From contig CM074142.1 in assembly GCA_037178625.1 (NCBI GenBank), positions 1,736,001-1,800,000 of the forward strand: 64,000 nucleotides of DNA. The letters are read 5' to 3'. A model generated the notes under the pieces. The model was not told the origin of the DNA, searched no databases, and was given only the letters and a program-made list of their open reading frames with translations. Of the stretch, positions 51,832-63,100 are shown piece after piece (within the stretch, counting starts at the first letter, position 1; each line of letters begins with the position of its first letter). The stretch comes from Skeletonema tropicum. Its lineage: Eukaryota; Bacillariophyta; Thalassiosirophyceae; Thalassiosirales; Thalassiosiraceae. The translations under genes and the position numbers were made by a program.

Positions 51832-52699
51832 TCAGTGATCTGAGAACAAAAGAAGCCAAAATCTTCGTTGAGGCAGTAGTCACATGAAATTGTGCTGCCT
51901 CCTCTCTTCTCGACATTATTATTGGGAGAGGCGATGCTCATGTATTTCACATACATTCTCTCCTGGAGGACAATTGGTGAAGTACACAAATAATAGATAA
52001 AAATCCTTGGATAGCGAGTTATTTTCGTAAAAGGTACATGCCGTCTTGGTATGACATAACAGAAATCAATTGTCACGATGATGAAAGTATGTTATGGAGT
52101 CATTGGAGAAAATTAAAGAAGTCTCCAGCAAAGGTTGTCCGCCTGCGTTTGATGATATTGTCTTGCTCGCCCCTCGCCATGATGTTATTAGATGGTCCGA
52201 CTGCGACGCTGTTTGGTTCTGCCCTCGGCGTATGAAGACTCCAATTGTTGGTTCAATGATGTCTAGGTAGCGATAATGCAACATTTACCTAATTTCCTAA
52301 GTGATATTGATATAGATGGGCCGCTCCGGTCTGAGTGATCGATCGCCGGGGGGCTTGCTTGATTGGGCTGGCGGTAACGTTCGGCGAGCGCCGCCCACTG
52401 AACAGTGCTTATTGAACGTCCCAAGGAGCGTTTCTGCTGGATCCAAGTACGATTACGCAGACATAGTAATCCATAGTAACGATCAGCCACCGATCGGCCG
52501 TCGGCCATAATACTTATTACGGTTGGGCTTATCGTCCCTCTCCCGCCAATAAAACGCCTTTTGTAACATGATGTAAATGTTGTAACATGCTCAGTAGCTC
52601 AAATCATACAGCCCTCGCTCCACGCTCCACGCTCCCTCCTCCCTCCATCCATCCAAATCTATCCAAAAGCTACCGTGTGTAGGCACTTCACAATCAACC
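51832..52699. other. spacer between copies E and F
   Basis: It holds the 3' flank of E, the antisense leader fossil (52100-52180) and the promoter of F, which repeats the E promoter (CTCCCGCCAT/AATAAAACGCC, TTGTAACATGATGTAAATGT, GTGTAGGCACTTCACAATCA). About 300 bp at 52200-52510 with no counterpart in E lies between them. No gene is seen. Confidence 0.5.
52100..52180 (-). pseudogene. antisense KRRR-leader frame upstream of copy F
   Basis: ATG 52180 gives 26 residues (MARGEQDNIIKRRRTTFAGD and a few more). It is the counterpart of 50226-50381 and marks the left part of the E/F duplication unit. Confidence 0.45.
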
Positions 52700-53839
52700 A
52701 TGTCAAATAATAAAAGGAGGCGAACAGCCGCCGCCAATGGGTCTCCGAATGACATTGGCGATCTACCGAGCGGAATATTAGCACACGCAGCTAGTTTTCT
52801 AGCCACTCCATCAAAGGCGCTCTTCGCCGTCGCATTGGATGAAAATTCACCCAATGAGAGGAGCACGGCCATTGTTGGTAATCAATGGGACGTTCTAGAT
52901 TTTGGAGAGATTGAAGAGGAGTTGGCGATGAGGCTATCAGATGATGATATCGAGAAGATGCTGCTGTGTGTTGATGCCGTTAATAATGTTAAAAGATTGA
53001 AGTTAGCCAATTGTACAAAAATCACCGGCGTCGGATTACAGCCTCTGCGTGGCTCTGCTGTAATCGAACTGATTGATCTCAGTCTAGTTGGCGATAATCA
53101 AAATCCAAATTACTTAGATCCAGCGGCACGAATATCATGTGATCATGTGCTGCCAATTCTCGACAGTATCATTGACGGTGAGGGCTGTTTGATAAAATAT
53201 CTAGTATTTCCGTCTGTGTGGAAAATTCAACCTTCTGTCGACTCTGAGTTCCATGACTTCATTTTGAGATACAGTCAAATGAGAAGTAGTCAAAGGACAT
53301 ACAGCTGCTTGAAATGTAATGCACACCTTTCTCTTGATGGATACGAATGGATTGAATCTGAAATTGATGCTTTGCTCTATGGATGCCAGTCGTACACCTG
53401 TTATGGTTGTTTCAAACACTATTGCTACACCTGCCAAAACATTGGTGGAGAGGAGATGATAAAAGGCTGTTTTACTTGCCAACGAGACTTCTGCGTAGAC
53501 TGCGCAAAAATGCATCCTTGTCTCATATGCGGAACATTTTTAGATGACATGAATTGTTACGATTGCTACAAACATGAATGTCACAAATGCAAAGCGAAGA
53601 TCTGCTCACATTGTGTTCGGACCGGTGACTGCTCTCAATGTCCAGACTGTAATATAGTGTGCTGTGCAGCGTGCGATAGAGCTCAGAATAATGCGGATTA
53701 TTTCCTCTGCGATGGATGCTGGCAAAGTTGTTGCAGCGATTGTCGATTACGGAGATTTCGACAAGGCGAACTTGATTGCGCAAAATGCATCAGTATGATT
53801 GATCACTTACTGGCGGCTGAGACTAGTACAAATGTTTGA
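52700..53839 (+). CDS. F-box-like/LRR/Cys-array protein, copy F (intact array, short tail)
   Basis: A 379-residue frame from ATG 52700 (MSNNKRRRTAAANGSPNDIG), the closest relative of copy E. It keeps the F-box-like IGDLPSGILAHAASFL, the LRR-like KRLKLANCTKITGVGLQPLR and all Cys modules (CYGC..CYTC, CFTC..CVDC, CLIC..CYDC, CHKC..CSHC, CSQC..CAAC, CDGC..CSDC, DCAKC). The frame ends TSTNV at 53839, before the coiled coil. Downstream bases still match the E coiled coil (GTTGAAGATTGAAATCGAAG, to a TAA at about 53903), so a small indel has removed the tail. The tail may be where function differs from E. Convergent with the ankyrin gene. Confidence 0.75.
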   Translation: MSNNKRRRTAAANGSPNDIGDLPSGILAHAASFLATPSKALFAVALDENSPNERSTAIVGNQWDVLDFGEIEEELAMRLSDDDIEKMLLCVDAVNNVKRLKLANCTKITGVGLQPLRGSAVIELIDLSLVGDNQNPNYLDPAARISCDHVLPILDSIIDGEGCLIKYLVFPSVWKIQPSVDSEFHDFILRYSQMRSSQRTYSCLKCNAHLSLDGYEWIESEIDALLYGCQSYTCYGCFKHYCYTCQNIGGEEMIKGCFTCQRDFCVDCAKMHPCLICGTFLDDMNCYDCYKHECHKCKAKICSHCVRTGDCSQCPDCNIVCCAACDRAQNNADYFLCDGCWQSCCSDCRLRRFRQGELDCAKCISMIDHLLAAETSTNV

Positions 53840-54228
53840 TTAAATAAGTGGAAGAGTTGAAGATTGAAATCGAAGAGCTAAAGCGTGAAAATAAAGATGT
53901 TTAATCAAGGATCTGAGAATGTAATAGCCACATGAAATCGTGCTGCCTCTCCACGATATTGTTATTGGGAGCGGCGATGCTCACGCCTTCACATACACTC
54001 CCTCTTGGTGGCTGGACGTCTCGCTCACAAATCATGGAACAAAAATTTGAGGATTTCCTCGTATACATTTTTGTGTTACTTTCATGAAAGAGAGGTGATA
54101 TGCCGTCTTGGTATGGCATATACGACAGAAATCAATTGTGTTGATGAAAGTATCATTGGACAAAATAGACCTCCAGGTCAATCAGCTGCGAACAGATTTG
54201 GAAACTTTGATATTTTACACGGAGTAAT
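53840..54228. other. 3' flank of copy F, with coiled-coil remnant
   Basis: 53850-53903 is the out-of-frame remnant of the coiled coil. The rest is similar to the 3' flank of copy E (AGCCACATGAAAT, CATTGTTATTGGGAG-type, TATGCCGTCTTGGTATG), which shows that the E/F duplication extended this far. Confidence 0.55.
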
Positions 54229-57060
54229 CTAAATAGACATCTCTATATCAACCGTTTCGGGATAAGCCAAAAGAAGTTTCATAATGGTTCCTGTGTATTC
54301 TGTCGACTCCAACACATTGTCCTCCTTACCATTCCTGTTCGAAAGCAAGTGAACAGGAAGTTCGTTCGACTTGTTTCTCACATGAACCGTTGCCATATCT
54401 TTTGCCATCAAATATTTAATCAGAGGCACTCTCCCCATTCGACATGCTTTGTGCAGCGGCAGGTCTCCTTCATTGTCGACTGCAGTTATGTCACTGTTTC
54501 TCTCGAACAGGAATATGATTACCTTACTCCACCGACAACTTTCACAAGCATAATGCAATGCAGTGCGCCCATTGTTGTCAGTCACCTGAACTAAATCGGG
54601 AGCCAAGTCCAAAAGAGGTTTCAGTACAGGTATGCTGCTCCAGCGGGACGCAATATGAAGAGAAGTTCGACCATGCTTATCAGTCACCTGCGCATGCTCT
54701 GGGTGAATATCCAACAAAAATCTTATGATTTCTGGCGATGGGTCATGTCTCATTGCGTGATGCAGTGGAAGCCATCCATCATGATCTTGTTTTGATATAA
54801 CATCAGGATTAAACAAAACACTCTTTATCAGCTCATCGTCTTTGGAGAATTGAAAGATGAGGTGTGCAAGAGACCTGCCCTTCTCGTCTTCCTCCGCTAG
54901 TTCATCCCAATGAAGTGGGAGGATTGCCAGGATTGGACCCTTATTCTGGATATTATCATCTTGCAGAAACGCATGAACAAATGGCAACCCATTCTCTACA
55001 ACACTTCTATACTTTTGCTCCAGCAGACTTCGCAAGGAGACTTTGTTCTCTTTGCTCAAACAATGAAGGGGCGAACCAACAGATCCAACATGAATATTCA
55101 ATGATTCAGGATATTGAGCGAGCAAATATTGTAGCACGCCTTTGTTACAACCACTCCCACATGCATGATGAATTGGAAGTCCACAAGAGTCGCTCTGACA
55201 ACGAAATGCTTCGGGACACAGCTCTGCAATCAGTTCCAGCTTTTTCATTGCATACTCAGATGATGAGCATGCGTAATGGGCACAAGACATACCATGATCA
55301 TCCAAAACACTGAGAGCATATGGTTGTTGCTGCGCGAGGAAGGATAGTCCATCGCAGTTAGTATCGTCCGAGGATTGCATTGCAAGATGTATTGGGAGCT
55401 GTCCAAAGATGTTCTTCGTATGAATCGCAGCTGGATACATCTGACATAGTTTAATGATAGTAGATCCACCACGGTTGCTACATGCTCTGTGGAGCGGGAG
55501 ATTTCCATATTTACCAACCTTCGACACAGCACCGGCGTCTTGCTTTAGGAGAAAGTTGATGATTTCCATCTGTTCATGACTGTGTTCCCTCGATGCAGCC
55601 AAATGCAAAGGATAGTAGCCTTTTTGCAGCATCGAGGCATTTGACTCGTCACATTTTACAGGTTCCATTAGAAATTGGTCGTACTTGTAATTTTTATCAG
55701 AGGTTTGTTCTCCAAGGGCCTCAGGGTACATCTCGAGCAAATATTGAACCAGATCGAGCGAGCCGTATTTGCACGCCAAATGGAACGGGAGCATCAGACT
55801 CCCGTTTACTTTATGCTCGTTACAGTAGTGCAGCTGCCTTATAGAGACACTTTCTGGATGTTTCTCAATGAGATACCTACAGAAGTCTAATGACTTGTAG
55901 CGGCAGGCATAATGGATTGGGAGGTCATTCTCCCCCCTCTGAGGAGCTAACCACTCTGGCCAAGTATCCGCGTCTCTTTCTCCAACGTTTGTTTGCACCG
56001 ACTCAGGGAACTTATCCACCAGAAGTCTCAATGTTTCAATCGATGACTCATCATCCAGATCCTTATTGCAGCAAAGATTGTGCAGAGGAAGAAATCCGTC
56101 GTGGGCATATTCTTCCCTCAGCATGTATGGACACTCGTCAATAATGATCTGAATTGCCTCCACTGAAATCTTGGGATTTGAGCAGGCAACGTGAAGAAGA
56201 GTGTCAGTAAACATTGAGTCTCTAAAATCTCCTTCCTCAATGGGGTCAATCTGTTTCTGTCGTCTCAAGGAAGCGGGGGAACACTCCACCAAGTAGCGAA
56301 AAACATCTGTGGGAAAAGAATCCAAACCATGGTTTCGTAGGAGAGATCGCATGGGAAAATCATCATCTGAATTGTCCACCTCGAAGCAATTTTGTTCTTA
56401 GTCCGTTAATAATTGTGCTAGCTCCAATGACACCGAACATCCTTGACATAAGATGTTCAGCGGAGATCCCATCTGATGTGATTTTGCTGTCAACGCCTCA
56501 GGGCACGCTTGGACAAGCATTTTAACAATATTATATTGGAGCTGCTGCCCAGGAATTTCTGGATATTCCCTTGTCACTTCACCCGTTACATCGCAGTAAT
56601 CATTGTAAGCCTCTCGTTTAATTGCCCTCATTAAGTAACGATGCAATGGGAAAGGAGAGGTGCATGAATGCCCAGCAGCAGAGTATTTCTCACATAAATA
56701 TTCAATAATAGAGGTCGGACAAGCCCTGTTTTCACACGCACTAAGAAGTGGCAGAGATCTTCCTCTAAATCGGGACCAAGACATTTCTCCCGTGCCAACT
56801 GTGCTGATGACGGTAGGTGCCATTTCCACAAGATATGTCACCACATCCAAAGTGACATGTTTAAAACTAAGCACTATGCTCAATATTCCACTCTCCAAAA
56901 TGGTCTCTTCAGCAATTTCCGCTGGGAATTGTTCTATCCTTTCTTTCAGTCCTTCAATTGTTACTCCTACACCGTAATCAAAACGGACAAAATAGTTCAT
57001 GATGTCTCTTCTCAGCTCTTCGACGAGCTCGTCTTGATCGCGACTGGGTGGATCACTCAT
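54229..57060 (-). CDS. large ankyrin-repeat protein with one in-frame stop
   Basis: From ATG 57060 a frame of 220 codons ends at TAA 56400-56398; the very same frame then continues without another stop for ~720 codons to 54229. The second part has no ATG at its head (first possible codon is GTG 56379), so this looks like one ~943-residue gene with a single nonsense codon. Both parts are ankyrin-like, with ~16-18 repeats of the kind LPIHYACRYKSLDFCRYLIE, LPLHRACSNRGGSTIIKLCQ, TALHYACESCRWSKVIIFLF and LPLHKACRMGRVPLIKYLMA. Diatom genomes have many such proteins; partners are unknown. Options: recent pseudogene, recoding at TAA GAA, allele, or base-call error. It shares a promoter region with copy G. 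Confidence 0.7.
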
Positions 57061-57408
57061 TTTGATACAGCCGCCACCGCCCGGTGCAAAGTAGCTGATA
57101 ATTCAGCTTGATGGCAGTGCTCAATGATTGATTGCTCGGCCGGTGGGATAGTGGAGGACAGATCAACTCCACCGACTGAAGACCGAAGCCAATGCAAGCA
57201 CAAGCAACGGGGATGATAAAATAATGAAGCAGCGCGCAGCGCACTCTTGGCAGGAAAACCCGACGCTTACATACAAGACTTCTTTCCTTCTCAAATCTGC
57301 GAAGTTCTGTTGAAAATGATGCTACGAAGGCGAAGCCGTGCGGTACCCATCTTCTGCGATGGTTCAGCAAAAAGTGCTTTCTACACAACATCATCACCAT
57401 GCTACAAC
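57061..57408. promoter_or_regulatory. divergent promoter between ankyrin gene and copy G
   Basis: About 350 bp separate the ankyrin ATG (57060, minus) and the preferred G start (57409, plus). The G frame extends upstream to an ATG at 57316, so this part may be coding. I see no clear motif. Confidence 0.35.
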
Positions 57409-58797
57409 ATGATGGAAGAAGATTGCCCTACCGACGCCAAAAGAAGGCGGATAACCGCTGCTGGCGCCTCTTCCCAAGAAATTAGATGCCTCACCGATCT
57501 ACCGAGCGGAATATTAGCACACGCAGCTAGTTTTCTAGCCAATCCATCAAAGGCGCTCTTCGCCATCGCATTGGATGAAAATTCACCCAATGAGAGGAGC
57601 TCGGCCATCGTTGGCAGTCAATGGGACATTCTAGATTTTGGGGAGATAGAAAAGGATCTGGCAGCGAAGCTATCTGATAATGTCATCGAGAAGATGCTGC
57701 TGTGCATCGATGCCGTAAAGAGAGTGAAGAAGTTGAAGTTAACAAATTGTGTCAATATCACCGGCGCCGGATTACAGCCGCTGCGCGGATCAACTGTAAT
57801 CGAGCAGTTTGATCTGAGTTTAGTTCCCTACCATGAAAGTCCAGATCTAAATCCAACGCCACCAATATCATGTGACGATGTGTTGCCAATTCTCGACAGT
57901 ATCATCAGCCAAGAGGGCTGCCAACTGAAGCACATACAATTTTCATATTCATGGCGCGACTTCAGTGCTGTCCATCCTGAGTTCTGTCCATTCCTAAGGC
58001 GGTATGATCAAATGCTTCAGAATCGCGACAGATATAGTTGCTTAAAATGTCATGCGGAATTACCTACAGAGAGTGAAGAGAATTGGGTTATCACGAGGGG
58101 AGGCCAGAATAGAGATTGGAATGATAACCATTTTGCAACACAAAACTGCACATGCAGTGTCTGCGTGAAGCATTACTGTTACGAATGTGAAGAGACCAAT
58201 GCTGTTTACATGTTGATGGGCTGTGACAAATGCAAGAGAGATTATTGCTTGGAGTGCGCAGCAATGGATATATGCAATTATTGTGGAAAATACTGCTGCT
58301 GTGTTTGTAACACATACACACCGTGCTTTAAGTGTGGATGGAATATTTGCGGCGACTGCAACTCAAAGAACAAAGGATGTAGCAGTTGCAGTATCAGCTA
58401 TTGCAAAGATTGTCAAGATGATGAACTCTTTCTTTGCAATTACTGCAGATCATATGTCTGTGAAAAGTGTGGCATGTTTGACTTTTGCGAAGGTGAAGAT
58501 TGCCTCAAAGTCTGTTGCAAGAAGTGCTCACAGGGAGACACCATGAAAGGAGTTAGGTGCCTAGAATGTAGCACATACTTTTGCATTAGTTGCCTTACGC
58601 GCAGGTATAACAATTATGGGATGAGCGATTGTTCTGAATGCACGAGGAGGGTTGCCCGCTTCGCCCCTTCGTATTTGGAGGAAACGGATCGATTGAGCGA
58701 AGATAATAAGGAGTTGAGAGAAGAGGTGAAGAAATTAAAAGACCAAATCAGCAGGCTGACCAATACGATCAAAGAAATGGAACTTCAACATGATTAG
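57409..58797 (+). CDS. F-box-like/LRR/Cys-array/coiled-coil protein, copy G (intact, largest array)
   Basis: The start at 57409 (MMEEDCPTDAKRRRITAAGA) aligns with other copies; ATGs at 57316 and 57319 in the same frame would add 30 residues, and the frame further up starts only with TTG. The product has 462 residues from 57409. It has the F-box-like LTDLPSGILAHAASFL, the LRR-like KKLKLTNCVNITGAGLQPLR, and an array of about nine Cys modules, more than any other copy: CSVC..CYEC, CDKC..CLEC, CNYC..CCVC, CFKC..CGDC, CSSC..CKDC, CNYC..CEKC, then CEGEDCLKVCCKKC and CLEC..CISC, with a final CSEC. The C terminus is a long coiled coil (LSEDNKELREEVKKLKDQIS). It shares the family role inferred for E. 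It is convergent with the HSF gene, 60 bp apart. Confidence 0.75.
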   Translation: MMEEDCPTDAKRRRITAAGASSQEIRCLTDLPSGILAHAASFLANPSKALFAIALDENSPNERSSAIVGSQWDILDFGEIEKDLAAKLSDNVIEKMLLCIDAVKRVKKLKLTNCVNITGAGLQPLRGSTVIEQFDLSLVPYHESPDLNPTPPISCDDVLPILDSIISQEGCQLKHIQFSYSWRDFSAVHPEFCPFLRRYDQMLQNRDRYSCLKCHAELPTESEENWVITRGGQNRDWNDNHFATQNCTCSVCVKHYCYECEETNAVYMLMGCDKCKRDYCLECAAMDICNYCGKYCCCVCNTYTPCFKCGWNICGDCNSKNKGCSSCSISYCKDCQDDELFLCNYCRSYVCEKCGMFDFCEGEDCLKVCCKKCSQGDTMKGVRCLECSTYFCISCLTRRYNNYGMSDCSECTRRVARFAPSYLEETDRLSEDNKELREEVKKLKDQISRLTNTIKEMELQHD

Positions 58798-58857
58798 AAG
58801 CCCTATCAAGTTCGGCTGCCGCAGCCACTTTTGGTCGTTTACAATAATTATGAGTGC

Positions 58858-60176
58858 TTAAGCTGTTCTATTGTAATCCGAAAAAGTTGTGGTTGGATCC
58901 CAGGGAGAGGCACGAAATGAATCCTCTATTGACGATATGTTAAAGTTGAACCCTTGGTCTGGCATACTCATTGGCATATGATTCAAAGAATCCTCGGTAG
59001 TAGCTGTAACAAGCCATGGATTCTGGAAGGAGCCACTCGACAGAGTAATTGCTGCGGAAGAAATGTGTTGTAGCGGCTGATCTTGAGCCTCCTGCCACTG
59101 TAGGCCATTAATAGAGTCTGGTCGTAGTTGGCTGTAGGAGTTTATATTGCCACTCATTTGATTGAGCATCAATAGATCATTGTGGGAGTGGCTCTGGATA
59201 TGAGGACGCTGAACATGATATACCTCATAACGTTGCTGATGAACATGACTTGTGGGAGCAAGGCCTCCTTGACTTCTACCATGAGCCTCGACGTTTCGGT
59301 GGAGATTTCCAGCAGCACCAGGATAATTATTACGATACAACATTGTAGTATGCATGCGTCCTGTTTCATCTTCAGCCTTGCTCAAGTTGTATTGATTGTC
59401 GTTCATCACATCTGTCTGATTGGCAGGAATCTCACCTTGCGGATACGATAATACTGTGGGAGCCAGGGAATCAGCTGGAAGCGAGTCAGTGTTCGCAACT
59501 TTTTGAGAAGTACTCGCTTCCCTCGCCGTTGTTTCAGTAGACGAGTAGACTGGCTTCTCATCCGCATGAAGAGGGAAACGCTTTGCTATCGCATATAAAT
59601 CCGGCTCCGCAGCTGTGCTTAGAGCAGCTCTGCCTTTCCCAGGAGAGATCCTCCTCATTAGTACAGTGAGGCGGGGATGTCCTCTGAGGAAGCACTCGTG
59701 ATAATAACAATCGAGGTCCAGACCTCCCTTGAGCAGCCTCTTGAACCCCCAATTACTCAGCTGTCTGGTGAATGATGGGTACTTGGACTGGCCAAAAAAC
59801 TTGGGGATTGCTTCTTCCACTAGAAGTCTCTTGTCAAGCACTTTCCAAGCACGGCCGTGTGGCTGTGGTTCACCCATGACAACATATCAAATGAGTGGAC
59901 AGCTTATAAATTGTAATACAAAAACACTCGGGATATAAATGAACTCACCATCCACGAAATGATATGTGAATATTGTTCATCTGACAGCATTGCATGTAAA
60001 CGAGCTGGAAAGTTTCTATCGGACTTCTTGTGTTTCTGTATCGTCCCACCCTCCTCGATGTAGGTGGAAAAGTCGCGATAGGTGCAGTCTGTGGAATTGA
60101 GAAGAGTGTGCGATACAGATGCTTCAGCTTTACCCGCAAAGAAGGATGATGCCCACTTATTGCTTGATGAATTCAT
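58858..60176 (-). CDS. heat-shock-factor-type transcription factor
   Basis: Exon 1 is 60176-59949, exon 2 is 59862-58858; the 86-nt intron is GTGAGT...CACAG, phase 0. The join rebuilds the HSF DNA-binding domain: NFPARLHAMLSDEQYSHIIS, then WM|PHGRAWKVLDKRLLVEEAI with the intron at the bar, then PKFFGQSKYPSFTRQLSNWG (the recognition helix, with the conserved SFxRQLNxYGF pattern as SFTRQLSNWGF), then DCYYHECFLRGHPRLTVLMR. The total is 410 residues. No coiled-coil trimerisation region is evident, and the C-terminal 250 residues are Gln/Asn/His/Ser-rich. HSF genes are greatly expanded in diatoms; targets here are unknown. The second exon alone would start with a false ATG at 59877. Confidence 0.85.
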
Positions 60177-63100
60177 TTTGCGATTGAGGTGTAAGCGTCA
60201 GTTCCTAAGAATGATTGAAGTATTCGATTGAGAGCCAGCCAGCTACCACATAAGAAGTAATTAGAAATAGTAAGGAGATTCTACTTAGTGCTCTATATAG
60301 CTAGCTAGAGAGGAAGCCGGCGCTGACAGCTGCGCATTTCGACTGAAATGGGTTCGCAAGATTCAACTCAAGATTCAACTTACGTCCAACACTTCAAGTT
60401 GCACGCGCCTGAGACACTTACGACAAATACGAAGTACCGATCGTCACATCAGTAAAGAGGGTCCGCCAGTAGTAAGGATTGAACGGACGAGCAGACAACA
60501 TCTGAGAAGCGAGCGGCTTTCAAAGAAGAACGACGTCAGATGCAGAAAGATTTGTATTCAAATGACGGAGTGAGAAAGGCGTACCAAACCAAAGTGAAAG
60601 GAAGCTGGTTGCGAGGTCACTCTTTGCTTTATCAACACGCAGGTGCGATGACAACAATGAACATTTGAATGGGAGAGAGACGCTTGGAATTTGGTTAGTA
60701 AGGAGGACCCGATCAAGACTCCACAACGCACTTTCCAAGCAGCTTATTAAATTTTAAAGTTTGGTGAACTTATTTTAGAGTCAACGTTCACGGGTTTTGT
60801 ATGTCTTTTTCCCCTTCCCACCCTCACAACTCTCTACGATGATGCGGATGGTGGGTTGGAGTGTATATTAGGTTGTCGCACAAGGTGCGTGTTGGTCCGG
60901 GGGGGTTCCTGAGCGTAGGACCCCTCCAGCAGCTCTTCTCTGCTCGTTTTCGATCGGCATGGGCAGGGGACGTCTACTCTACGGATATTATTATTTTCCG
61001 GGGGGGTAGGTTGGTGAAGGACGTGAACGCCTTCTAGCAATTTGCTATGCTGGGGGTGTACCACCATCAACTTTTGCTGATGGGGGACGGATGATGGATG
61101 TTGTATCGATCGATGTGTGGTAGAAGACGGACGTGTTCTTCAATCAGTCAAATACATATTTCATAATTTTTGGGGAGACCAGATGCCGCTAGGGGGCATC
61201 GTCTGCGGAAGTTCCCCTTCGAGCTGAAGTGTTAGTCATTGTCGGATAGTTCTCAAGCCAATCTGTATATTAGGAGCGGCTGGCCACGGTCTATCCTTTG
61301 TGGAAGATATGCTGACATATTTTTCGCTGATTGGGGGACGGTTGATGGATTTTGTGTATCGATGGGAAACCGAGGCCCTTTCCTTCCTACTGGGACCATC
61401 GGTGCCACATGTGTTGCTAAGCATGCCACCCTTCCAACACGTCTTATGCATATGCCAACGAGTTCTTCAGCAGTTGCCCTACCAATCTCTCCTCCACGGA
61501 AGCAACAACCCGGTCACATAGTGAGAGGGTTGCCTACGCCTGCTTACCTATCTTCGGGGGAAGATGCTGCTGACGACCATATGCTTACTCCCAGTTACTT
61601 GCTGCTTCCGTGTACAAGTCTACCATGTGCTTCCGTATACAAGATGATGAGAGGCCCATTTTCTCCGGGGTCCCTCTGCCCCCTACAGCTAGTAGCGGGC
61701 CTTCTTCTGATTATTGCGATGAATCTCAGATGACATCATGCGGTTTGGAACTGCATGGTTTATCTAGCACGGAGATAGCACTCCAGATCAACAGGAGTAA
61801 TGTGTGAGGGTATGATAGTCGAGGTTAGGTGTTAGTTGGGATACCGGGGGGGGAGTCACCTGCGGTGTTTGGGTGGCGCAATAAGATCCTCTTCAGTATT
61901 TGAATAAACATTTTATTCTGGGATGTTCATAAGCTACTGTCATTCGGAAGATATTAACACCAGAGCTGGTTTGAGTTGCCATCGTAGGCAACAATGGATG
62001 CTGACGATTACTCTTATGGAGACGTCAGACCTGGACGGAAGCGCTTACACAATGGAGAAGCTGTGGATGACCGATCGAATGCCGAAGCTTCTATGGTCTC
62101 TTGGTGTCAGGGGTGTAGGGCAGGTACTCAGTCAAGCACTCCACTACATCTCTACTGATCCCATGCGGCTTGGAATAGCGATATGTTGTGCATGCTGCGA
62201 CGCGATGAGGAAGCGAAGGCTGACGCAAAGCTTGGGGTTGTGTGTCATGACTGCTGCGCGGGCATGGTATAGATGGGAAGATAGGAGATAGGCATGTCCC
62301 AGCAGTCGGTAGTGTTCACCCGCTACCTAGAGGAGCCAAACAGACAAAAGCAGATAAAAACGTGGTTGCCACTTGGCACAGCTAGTATCAAGGAAGTGAG
62401 TGGAACGCCACATGTAGCTTTCATGACCTTGCACCATGCGTCTGCCAAACGACGTAGCCACTCTGATACAATGGTTTTCCGGGGGGTTTATGTGATGATG
62501 ACGAAGGGAGAAAGCCTTGCTTCCAGTTTTTAATGAGGAATGATCCAGTCTACACTACCCACATTTTCCTCCTCACGGTCACCGAAGGGGATGCACGGTT
62601 CGTCGTGTCGCGACAGTCAGAAACATTGCTGCCCAGATGAACGTCGTCCTTGGGCGGGGCGGCGGGGTTCGGCGCTACTTCGGGAGGAAGGAAGATGAAG
62701 GCATGAACAAATCAGGATTGGATCTTGTGTTCTGCCGTGAAACGATGACGACTTGATGAGTCGCCTGGTAGAGTTGAGTCAGAGTTGGATGTGCCTTCAA
62801 GGGTACCGCTGGTTACGCAACAGTGACCAGGAGGAAGGGCATGATGATGGCAGAATGTATAATCAGGGCTGGATCGTGTATTTGCAGCCAATAGGCTACA
62901 GTTACAGATAAAAACGAGGGTGCATTGGTGCCTGGTTGGGTGTAACCCGCGTGCTCAAGGATTGAACGTGTCATTGAGTGTTAGATGAAGATTGGAATCA
63001 GTATCTTTGAAAGAGGGAATTCAAGTCCAATGGGGGTCAAAATTATATTTGCAGCAGATTGGATGACGGTCTACAACGGAGTATTCAGGGAGTTTTTGGA

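Noticed and set aside
58858..59877. HSF gene as a single 339-residue frame
   Set aside because: It would lack the first half of the DNA-binding domain; splicing with 60176-59949 restores it in phase.
61239..61733. 164-codon frame as a gene
   Set aside because: The composition is irregular, with no domain or signal. It overlaps a frame on the other strand of similar quality and lies in repeat-like sequence.
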